Under the pieces are notes generated by a model. That model saw only the letters and a program-made list of their open reading frames with translations, ran no database searches and was not told where the DNA came from. Positions 1 to 6,029 of a DNA stretch of 12,127 bases are shown here, in pieces (position 1 is the first letter of the stretch; the number at the start of each line of letters is the position of its first letter). Source of the stretch: Desulfuromonadales bacterium (GTDB taxonomy: Bacteria > Desulfobacterota > Desulfuromonadia > Geobacterales > Pseudopelobacteraceae); NCBI GenBank assembly GCA_015688915.1, contig JAATGX010000017.1, forward strand, positions 1 to 12,127, written 5' to 3'. The position numbers were made by a program, and so were the translations under genes.

Positions 1-1207
1 CCTCCTGGAACGACGCCTGGTCGGCCAGTATGTGGAGCGTGCTCAACTGGGTCTCCACTTCGCCGAACGCCACAAGGACATTCTGCCGGTAGTCGGCCTC
101 CGCCTCCCGGTAACTCGCCTCGGCGGCGGTCACCCGGGCCTTCAGGCGTCCGGCGTTGAAGAGCGGGGCCGCTATGCCGCTTCCCAGGGCAAAGGTGCGG
201 TTTGCCGCCCAGGAGTAGGGCGTGCCGGCATCCACGCTCTCGAAGCCGGCGGCCCCGGTGAGGCTGATGGAGGGGAGGCACTCCGCCTGGGCCACGCCGA
301 TCTCGTCGCTTCGCGCGGCCAGGGTGCGGTCCCGTTCTGCGATGTCGGGCCGTTGGGTCAGCAAGTCCACGGGAAGCCCCGGATTCAGCGGCGGAGGGGT
401 CCCCGCGAGCGGCAGCGGGGGGATGGAGAAGTCTGCTGCCGGTTGCCCGGTCAACACCGCGATCGCGTTTTCGTACTGCCTGCGGCCGATGCCGAGCGCG
501 GCGTTGTGCGCCTGTTCCGATTGCAGGAGCGTTTGCGCCTGCTGCACATCCAGCCTGCTTGCCAGGCCGCTCCGGTAGCGGAGAGACGTAAGATCGAGAC
601 TGGCCTTCAACGCCTGCACCGTCTCCCTGAGCACGCGTTGCTGGGCATCGATCGCCCGCAGGGCGAAATAGTCCACACCGAGTTCGGCGGTCAGGGAGAG
701 GCGGACGGTTTCCAGGTCCGCCTGGCTGGCTTGCTGCTCCGCATTGGCCGCTTCCACGGAACGGCGTACCCGGCCCCAGGCATCCAGCTCGTAATTGAGC
801 GAGATGGAGGTGATGAAGTCGCTGTACGTGCCCCCGGTCGCACCCGCTACGGCGTTGTTCACCCGGTCCCGGGCCTCGCGGTACCGCCCCGCATTCCCGT
901 TGGCTCCGATGGTCGGAAGCGCGTAGGAACGGGCAATGGTCGAATAGGCGCGGGCCTGGTCGGTTCTGGCCATGGCTGCCCGCAGGTCCTGGTTGGAGCG
1001 GATGCATTCCTCCTCCAGGGAATTCAGCCGCGGGTCGTTGAAGATTACCCACCAGTTCAGGTGCGCGATCTGCTGCGGAGGCTGATGTGCCGGGTCCGGG
1101 GTCGCTTTGTAGCCCGCCGGGGCGGGCGTCGCGGGCCGGACGTAATCGGGCCCGACCGCGCAGCCGGTGAGGGCTGCCAGGCAGAGGGCCAATGCCACGC
1201 TCTTCAT
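1..1207 (-). CDS. Outer-membrane efflux lipoprotein, NodT/OprM (TolC-like) family, 3' end missing
   Basis: This is the outer-membrane channel of the tripartite RND pump encoded just upstream. Reading the minus strand from the ATG at 1207 gives 402 open codons that run off the left edge. NodT-family channels are usually about 460-500 residues, so roughly 60-90 C-terminal residues lie outside. The N-terminus (MKSVALALCLAALTGC) is a lipoprotein signal with an LTGC lipobox, Cys16 being the acylated residue. It is followed by the family signature AVGPDYVRP and then NWWVIFNDPRLNSL, the usual start of the first OEP repeat. The last visible stretch (EVETQLSTLHILADQA) belongs to a helix of the second repeat. 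A GAGGCG ribosome site lies 5 nt before the ATG. The adaptor gene ends 19 nt upstream, so this is the third gene of one operon. I saw no frameshift. The family call is secure; the substrate is unknown. Confidence 0.93.
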   Translation of the reverse strand, partial: MKSVALALCLAALTGCAVGPDYVRPATPAPAGYKATPDPAHQPPQQIAHLNWWVIFNDPRLNSLEEECIRSNQDLRAAMARTDQARAYSTIARSYALPTIGANGNAGRYREARDRVNNAVAGATGGTYSDFITSISLNYELDAWGRVRRSVEAANAEQQASQADLETVRLSLTAELGVDYFALRAIDAQQRVLRETVQALKASLDLTSLRYRSGLASRLDVQQAQTLLQSEQAHNAALGIGRRQYENAIAVLTGQPAADFSIPPLPLAGTPPPLNPGLPVDLLTQRPDIAERDRTLAARSDEIGVAQAECLPSISLTGAAGFESVDAGTPYSWAANRTFALGSGIAAPLFNAGRLKARVTAAEASYREAEADYRQNVLVAFGEVETQLSTLHILADQASFQE

Positions 1208-1226
1208 GTTCGCCTCAAGATTCACT

Positions 1227-2381
1227 TCAGTTCCCCTTTGCGGCCACAACCTGGACATGTTGCCCCCGCAGCAGCGAATCCGGCGGGTTCAACACGATAT
1301 CCTCGGAGCCGTTCAAGCCGGAGACGATTTGCACGGTCGAGCCGAAATCGGTCCCCACGGTCACATCTCTCAATTCGATGAGGTGGCCGCTTGTCACGAC
1401 CGCCACCTGCTGGCCTTCGGCCCGGAACAGGAGCACATTGGCGGGCAGGACATACGAGGGGCGGTTCTGATGGAGATTGAAGCGCACACTGGCGTAGGAG
1501 CCGGGCAGCAGCCGGCCGTCCCGGTTCGGGACATCCACCTCCATGAGCAGGGTCCGGGTGACGGGATCGATGGAGTGGGCATTGCGGACAATGGTTCCCG
1601 GAAAGGTCTGCCCGGGGTATTGGGCGAATTCTACCTGGGCCGCCCTCTCCTCCTTTACCGCGGCCGCGTAATTCTCCGGAACCGAGACAAAGACGCGCAG
1701 GGTCTGTATCTGGGACACCTGGAACAGGTCGATCCCCTGGGCGGAACCGCCGGCACTGATCAGATTGCCCACATCCACCTTCCTGCTCGTGACGACGCCG
1801 TCGAACGGCGCATACACCTTCTCGAACCCCTGAAGCTGCTGCAAGCGCCGTACCTCGGCCTGGGCCGCCTGGAGCGTCGCCTGTTGCCCGCTCAGGTTCT
1901 GGGTCGCCTGATCCACCTCCTGCTGGGCAACCGCGTCGGTATGGCCGAGATTGGCGTATCTGCCGGCGGTGATCCGGGCCAGCTTCAGGCCCGCCTCCAC
2001 CTGCCGCAGCGTTGCCCGGGCCGCATCCAGTTGCGAGTCGATCTCGGGGCTGGCTATGGTCGCGAGAAGTTGGCCCTTGCGCACCTGTGTGCCGATGTCC
2101 GCATACCACTTCTGGAGGTAGCCGTTCGTCCTGGCGTAGATGGTCGTGGCCATATAGGGCTGGACAGTGGCCGGCAGCACGAACTGCGACGTGGCCGCGC
2201 CGACCGCGGGGCGGGTAACGTTGACCGGGGTCAGGGCCAGCTCGTGGGTGGCGGCCTCAAGCTGGCGCGAGGCCATCACGCGGGAGGAAACCTGCCCCAC
2301 GATTGCCGCGCAGAGGGTGAACAGGAGAACCGTGACCACACGGAATCCGGGTTTGGTGTGTGACGCTTCGTGGTTAGACAT
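1227..2381 (-). CDS. RND efflux periplasmic adaptor subunit (HlyD/MFP family)
   Basis: This 384-residue adaptor should bridge the inner-membrane RND permease and the outer-membrane channel. Residues about 14-31 form one N-terminal membrane anchor (uncleaved, no lipobox). The two half-lipoyl motifs sit at about 82-112 (ARTNGYLQKWYADIGTQV) and 188-212 (VYAPFDGVVTSRKVDVGN). They flank a Gln/Ala-rich alpha-hairpin at about 113-186, and beta-barrel and membrane-proximal domains follow, for example SIDPVTRTLLMEVDVPN. No Met/His metal-binding N-terminal tail of the CusB kind is visible, so a drug/organic-compound pump is likelier than a metal pump. I chose the ATG at 2381 because a GGAG lies 7 nt before it. 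An ATG at 2387 and a TTG at 2417 are in frame but have poorly placed ribosome sites. The start overlaps the permease stop by 8 nt (ATGTCTAA), which implies translational coupling to a permease that is itself interrupted. Confidence 0.94.
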   Translation of the reverse strand: MSNHEASHTKPGFRVVTVLLFTLCAAIVGQVSSRVMASRQLEAATHELALTPVNVTRPAVGAATSQFVLPATVQPYMATTIYARTNGYLQKWYADIGTQVRKGQLLATIASPEIDSQLDAARATLRQVEAGLKLARITAGRYANLGHTDAVAQQEVDQATQNLSGQQATLQAAQAEVRRLQQLQGFEKVYAPFDGVVTSRKVDVGNLISAGGSAQGIDLFQVSQIQTLRVFVSVPENYAAAVKEERAAQVEFAQYPGQTFPGTIVRNAHSIDPVTRTLLMEVDVPNRDGRLLPGSYASVRFNLHQNRPSYVLPANVLLFRAEGQQVAVVTSGHLIELRDVTVGTDFGSTVQIVSGLNGSEDIVLNPPDSLLRGQHVQVVAAKGN

Positions 2382-4434
2382 TTTCATGCTCCGCTGATTT
2401 CGTGGCCGTGATGTCAAGCGGGTGAAGCCGCTTGCGATGAACGAATGAAAAGACTACCGGGACAAAGAACAGGGTCGCCATGGTGGCCGCGCACAACCCC
2501 CCGATGACGGCCCGGCCCAGGGGCGCGTTCTGCTCTCCCCCCTCGCCAAGCCCCAAGGCCATGGGGACCATGCCGATGATCATGGCCAGGGCGGTCATGA
2601 TGACCGGCCGCAGGCGGGTGCGGCCCGCCTCCAGAGTGGCGGCGATCGCATCCCCGGTGGCAACGAGCCGGTCATTGGCGAAAGAGACCATGAGGATCGA
2701 GTTCGCGGTGGCGACGCCGATGGACATGATGGCGCCCATGAGGGCCGGCACGCTGAGGGTCGTATGGGTGAGGAACAGGCTCCAGCAGATCCCGGCCAGG
2801 GCCCCGGGCAGGGCGGTGATGATGATGAGCGCCGTGGTCCAGGACTGGAAGTTGATGACGATCAGGAGGTACACGAGGATGACCGCGCACATGACGCCAA
2901 GCGCCAAGCCGGCAAAGGAGGAACGCATGGTGGCCACCTGGCCGCGCATGACCACCGAACTCCCCCGGGGGAGCCTCTTCTGCACGCCCGCGATCAACGT
3001 GTCGATGCCGGACGCTACCGCCCCCAGGTCCCGGTCCTGCACATTGGCATAGATATCCACCACCGGCTGGATGTTGTAGTGGCTCATCACGGCCGGCCCC
3101 GCCGACCGTTTCAGTTCCGAGATGTTCTCCAGAAGCTGCGGCTGGGAGGTTCCGGCCGCCGTGACGGGCAACGTGCGTAAGGCATCGAGGCTGTCTATCC
3201 TGGCCTGCGGCGCCTGGGTGGCAATGGTGTAGGAGATGCCGTTTTTCGGGCTCAGCCAGAAATTGGGCGTTGTCTGGGCGCTGCCCGACAGGGCCACGAG
3301 AACGCTGTTGGCGACGTCCCGTTCCGTCAGTCCGGTAAGCTGGGATTTCGTCCTGTCCACGTCCACGCTGAAGCGGGGCTGGTTGAACAGTTGGTGCACC
3401 CGCACATCCGCTGCGCCCGGCACGTTGCGGATCTTTTCGGCCAACTCCGCCGCAATGGTTGCGTTGCCGGCCAGGTTGTTCCCCACGATCTGCACGTCAA
3501 TGGGGGCGGACGCCCCGAAGTTCAGGATTTGGCTGACGATGTCCGCCGGCTGGAAGAAAAAGCCGGTGCCTACGAAATCCCGCGGCAGCCTGGCCCGCAA
3601 CAGCCGGATGTAATCCGCCGTCGGCCGGTGTCCCTCTTTGAGGGAGATGAGGACTTCGGCGTCCATGGAGCCGATGAATCCGCCGTTGCTGTAGGAGAGG
3701 TTGATGCCGCTGATCGGCAGGCCGATGTTGTCGAGGATTCCATCCAGGTCCGCGGCGGGGATTGTCTGGCGGACCCGGTCTTCGACCAGGCCGACTATCT
3801 TGGCGGTATCCTCGAGGCGCATGCCGGTCTTGGTGCGCACATGGAGCCGTATCTGGCCGGCGTCCACATCGGGAAAAAAGTCGCGACCGAGCACCAGGGC
3901 CAGGGGGAGGCTCAGCAGGCAAACCCCCAGGAACGCGGGCAGAAAGAGCTTGCGGTGTAACAGGCACTTTTCCAACACGGCCGTGTACCATTCGCCGAAC
4001 CGGTCGAACATCTTCACAAAGCCGACGTGGAAACCGTGAGCCCACCCGGTTTTGGAATCCGTATCGCCGAGCTGGTGGCGGTGATTCCTCATGAGGTAGA
4101 AGACGAGCGTCGGTACAAGGGTCCGCGAGAGCAGATACGAGGCGAGCATGGCGAACATGACCGCTTCCGCGAGCGGTACGAACAGGTAACGAGCAACCCC
4201 TTGCAGAAGGAACATGGGGAGAAAGACGATGGAGATGCAGAGGGTGGACACGAATGCCGGCACCGCGATCTCCTGGGCGCCGTCCAGAATGGCCTGGTGC
4301 AGCTCTTTTCCCAGGGCCAGGTTGCGTTCGATGTTCTCGATGGTCACGGTGGCGTCGTCCACCAGGATGCCGACCGCCAGGGCGAGCCCGCCGAGCGTCA
4401 TGACGTTGATGGTCTCACCGAGGGCGGACAACAC
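2374..4434 (-). CDS. C-terminal fragment of the RND permease (TM3-TM12, second porter loop)
   Basis: This is the remainder of the permease, open from just after the amber codon (4491) down to the TAA at 2374. The coordinates given start at the first in-frame GTG (4434), which has no convincing ribosome site, so independent translation is doubtful. It contains the VDDATVTIENIERN proton-relay helix, the TM5/TM6 region (FVSTLCISIVFLPMFLLQG), the second periplasmic loop (DFFPDVDAGQIRLHVR, FFFQPADIVSQILNFG), and TM8-TM12 ending in NAPLGRAVIGGLCAATMATL and VPVVFSFVHRKR. No further stop or frameshift is seen. The lesion therefore looks recent, or selection on the rest of the gene continues. Confidence 0.6.
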   Translation of the reverse strand: MLSALGETINVMTLGGLALAVGILVDDATVTIENIERNLALGKELHQAILDGAQEIAVPAFVSTLCISIVFLPMFLLQGVARYLFVPLAEAVMFAMLASYLLSRTLVPTLVFYLMRNHRHQLGDTDSKTGWAHGFHVGFVKMFDRFGEWYTAVLEKCLLHRKLFLPAFLGVCLLSLPLALVLGRDFFPDVDAGQIRLHVRTKTGMRLEDTAKIVGLVEDRVRQTIPAADLDGILDNIGLPISGINLSYSNGGFIGSMDAEVLISLKEGHRPTADYIRLLRARLPRDFVGTGFFFQPADIVSQILNFGASAPIDVQIVGNNLAGNATIAAELAEKIRNVPGAADVRVHQLFNQPRFSVDVDRTKSQLTGLTERDVANSVLVALSGSAQTTPNFWLSPKNGISYTIATQAPQARIDSLDALRTLPVTAAGTSQPQLLENISELKRSAGPAVMSHYNIQPVVDIYANVQDRDLGAVASGIDTLIAGVQKRLPRGSSVVMRGQVATMRSSFAGLALGVMCAVILVYLLIVINFQSWTTALIIITALPGALAGICWSLFLTHTTLSVPALMGAIMSIGVATANSILMVSFANDRLVATGDAIAATLEAGRTRLRPVIMTALAMIIGMVPMALGLGEGGEQNAPLGRAVIGGLCAATMATLFFVPVVFSFVHRKRLHPLDITATKSAEHENV

Positions 4435-4491
4435 GGCCAGGGAGGCCAGGATCGAGAGCGGAATGGATATGGCGATGATGAGCGTGGAGCG

Positions 4492-5559
4492 CTAGGAGCC
4501 GAGAAACAGCAGGATCATGAGCGCGGTGAGACAGGCCGCCGTGATTCCCTCCCGGACCACGCCCTGGATCGCCGCCTTCACGAAAATGGACTGATCGAAC
4601 AGCGGGCGCATCCGCAATTCGGGGGGGAGGCTCGCCGCGATTCGCGGCAGGGCCGACCGGATTGAGGAGACGATGTCCAGCGTGGAGGAGTTTCCCGACT
4701 TCTCGACCTGAAGAAGGACTCCCCGCTGGCCGTCCTGCCTGACGATGTTCTGTTGCACCGCGAAGCCGTCGCGCACGTGGGCGATGTCGCGGATGTAGAT
4801 CACGGTGCCGCCTACGACCTTCACCGGCATGTCGTTGATCTCTTCCACGGGGCGTGGCGACCCGTTGAGGGAGATGTTGTATTCCGTGTCGCCGATCTTC
4901 GCGGTGCCCGAGGGGAGGATGACGTTCTGGAGGTTTATGGCCGTGACCACATCCAGCGGGGAGAGGCCCCGGGCGATCAATTTCTGCGGGTCGATATCCA
5001 CCATCACCTGCCGGGACTTGCCGCCATAGGGAAAAGGTACCGACGCCCCCTGCACCGTTGCCAACTGAGTGCGGATGGCGTTTGCCGCGAAATCATTGAG
5101 CTGCTGCTCGCTGAGCCCCTGGCCGCTGATGCCGAGTTGCAGGATCGGCACGGTGGAGGCGTTGTAATTCAGGATCAGCGGAGGCGTGATGCCGGGCGGC
5201 AATTGCCGGAGCTGGGTCTGCGAGACGGCCGTGACCTGCGCGTTGGCGGTGGCGATGTTCGCGCCGGGGTGGAAAAAGATCTTGGTCACCGACACGCCGT
5301 TCAGCGATTGGGACTCCATATGCTCGACATCGTTCACCGTGGTCGTTATGGAACGTTCGAACACGGAGACGATCCTGTCGTTCATCTCCTGGGGCGCCAT
5401 ACCGGTGTAGGCCCAGACCACGCTGATGACCGGGATGTTGATGGTCGGAAAGATGTCCGTGGGAGTGCGCAGCAAAACCAGCGGCGTGATCAGGATGAGC
5501 AGCAGCGAGAGCACGATAAACGTGTAGGGACGATGTAATGCAAGACGCACTATCCACAT
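4492..5559 (-). CDS. N-terminal fragment of the RND permease (TM1, PN1/PN2 porter domains)
   Basis: This is what would be translated if the amber codon is read as a stop: 355 residues. It holds TM1 (about 13-30), the entry signature RTPTDIFPTINIPVISVVW, the first periplasmic porter loop (PN1/PN2, including TTTVNDVEHMESQS and QTQLRQLPPGI) and the first half of TM2 (LTALMILLFLGS), where it ends abruptly. It lacks the proton-relay transmembrane segments and the second porter loop, so it cannot work as a pump alone. It could still insert in the membrane or be degraded. See the full-length pseudogene entry for the reconstruction. Confidence 0.7.
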   Translation of the reverse strand: MWIVRLALHRPYTFIVLSLLLILITPLVLLRTPTDIFPTINIPVISVVWAYTGMAPQEMNDRIVSVFERSITTTVNDVEHMESQSLNGVSVTKIFFHPGANIATANAQVTAVSQTQLRQLPPGITPPLILNYNASTVPILQLGISGQGLSEQQLNDFAANAIRTQLATVQGASVPFPYGGKSRQVMVDIDPQKLIARGLSPLDVVTAINLQNVILPSGTAKIGDTEYNISLNGSPRPVEEINDMPVKVVGGTVIYIRDIAHVRDGFAVQQNIVRQDGQRGVLLQVEKSGNSSTLDIVSSIRSALPRIAASLPPELRMRPLFDQSIFVKAAIQGVVREGITAACLTALMILLFLGS

Positions 5560-5626
5560 GTGAATGATCCTTTTTTGCGGAAGAATACGCAAGCCGCCGG
5601 GGGAGGGGAATGCATCGACGGCTCGT

Positions 5627-5640
5627 TCGGTACGTACCGA
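5627..5640. promoter_or_regulatory. 14-bp perfect palindrome, candidate repressor operator for the efflux operon
   Basis: TCGGTACGTACCGA is identical on both strands and lies 68-81 bp upstream of the permease ATG, where the leader or promoter of the efflux operon should be. RND operons are often repressed by dimeric TetR- or MarR-family proteins that bind such palindromes. No regulator gene is in the window, so assigning a protein would be a guess. The neighbouring promoter elements are too weak to name. Confidence 0.4.
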
Positions 5641-5688
5641 CTATTCCATAAAAACGGCACAAGGAGGGTTAAGAATGATCAAGGGATG

Positions 5689-5706
5689 GTAAAGTTTTGT
5701 AAAGTT
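5689..5706 (-). promoter_or_regulatory. Direct repeat (GTAAAGTT x2, 10-bp period), candidate response-regulator box
   Basis: Plus-strand GTAAAGTT occurs at 5689-5696 and again at 5699-5706, one helical turn apart (AACTTTAC twice on the minus strand). Tandem half-sites spaced by 10-11 bp are the usual layout for OmpR/PhoB-family response regulators, which activate from just upstream of the -35 region. The repeat is 130-147 bp upstream of the permease start, on the promoter-distal side of the 14-bp palindrome. The geometry is seen in the sequence; the regulator family is inferred. Confidence 0.35.
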
Positions 5707-5756
5707 CGACCACCGATACCGGCGCACCGCAGGCGGCCCTCATCGCACGGACGGAC

Positions 5757-5773
5757 GCCCGGTCGAACCGGGC
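5757..5773. repeat. Perfect 7-bp inverted repeat with 3-nt loop in the intergenic region
   Basis: GCCCGGT-CGA-ACCGGGC is a perfect GC-rich hairpin between the efflux operon and the ATPase gene. No T-run follows on either strand, so an intrinsic terminator is unlikely. It may be a binding site, or a structured element in a transcript started farther upstream. Its position roughly mid-way between the two divergent genes is also compatible with an insulating role, but nothing proves that. Confidence 0.4.
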
Positions 5774-5788
5774 AAAGGCCTGTGCGCC

Positions 5789-5822
5789 ATTCTGTAGAAT
5801 ATACTGCTCAGTTGTAGAATAT
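5789..5822. promoter_or_regulatory. Two TGTAGAATAT boxes exactly 20 bp apart, candidate upstream activator sites
   Basis: TGTAGAATAT is present at 5793-5802 and 5813-5822, two helical turns apart and so on the same face of the DNA. The first copy is also part of a palindrome, ATTCT-GT-AGAAT (5789-5800). The boxes lie about 85-115 bp upstream of the sigma-54-like -24 element at 5906. That is the normal distance for enhancer sites of bacterial enhancer-binding proteins. An AT-rich, probably flexible stretch (about 5861-5900) separates them. The function is inferred from layout. Confidence 0.4.
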
Positions 5823-5905
5823 TCGATAGGCACTGATTCGGCCCGACCGGCGAACCTCGCGAAATAACATAATAATATAAGCACATTACCATAATATAGT
5901 TCGTC

Positions 5906-5920
5906 TGGCACGCATGCTGC
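5906..5920 (+). promoter_or_regulatory. Sigma-54 (RpoN) -24/-12 promoter upstream of the copper ATPase
   Basis: TGGCACGCATGCTGC matches the RpoN consensus TGGCACG-N4-TTGC at every fixed position but one (C for the first T of TTGC). The invariant GG (5907-5908) and GC (5919-5920) are separated by exactly 10 bp, and the flanking Y before TGG and T after TGC also fit. Transcription would start near 5932, leaving a leader of about 98 nt before the ATPase ATG at 6030. I found no convincing sigma-70 -35/-10 pair in this region. RpoN promoters need an ATP-hydrolysing activator; candidate sites lie upstream at 5789-5822. Confidence 0.55.
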
Positions 5921-6029
5921 TGTTGCTCATCATACCGACCGGGCTCAGGCCAAAGACAGAAGGCATGTTCATTGGTCATGGAGGCTGGCTGAATAGTACT
6001 GAGAAATCCTTTTTAACACTGGAGCTGAC

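Larger units (their letters stand above)
2374..5559 (-). pseudogene. RND multidrug efflux permease (HAE type) interrupted by an in-frame amber codon
   Basis: Ignoring one stop, this reads as a single 1061-residue RND permease, the normal length for AcrB-like inner-membrane proton/drug antiporters. The start is the ATG at 5559 (MWIVRLALHRPYTFIV), with AAGGA 8 nt upstream; an in-frame ATG at 5592 lacks such a site. The reading frame is identical on both sides of TAG at 4492-4494 (codon 356). The context FLGS-stop-RSTLIIAISIPLS matches the usual FLGSWRSTL of relatives, so the lesion is TGG to TAG. The proton-relay Asp pair is intact at about 401-402 (GILVDDATVTIEN). No HME (heavy-metal) signature is evident, so drug/solvent efflux is the likelier original role. 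It is the first gene of the operon, ahead of the adaptor, which differs from the commoner adaptor-first order. It could be a genuine recent pseudogene, a suppressed nonsense codon, or a base-call error. Confidence 0.85.

Noticed and set aside
32..2363. Long plus-strand open frames (up to about 450 codons) across the outer-membrane channel and adaptor genes
   Set aside because: They are antisense shadows in GC-rich coding DNA. Their translations are Arg/Gly/His-rich with no domain, while the minus strand encodes clear efflux proteins.
4492..4494. Genome-wide recoding of TAG as a sense codon (for example pyrrolysine)
   Set aside because: The copper ATPase ends naturally at TAG with another in-frame TAG four codons later. 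The amber in the permease replaces a Trp codon, so simple mutation or error is a better explanation.
5669..5979. Minus-strand open frames of about 80 codons between the divergent operons
   Set aside because: They overlap the dense regulatory repeats, lack ribosome sites, and have no recognisable domain.
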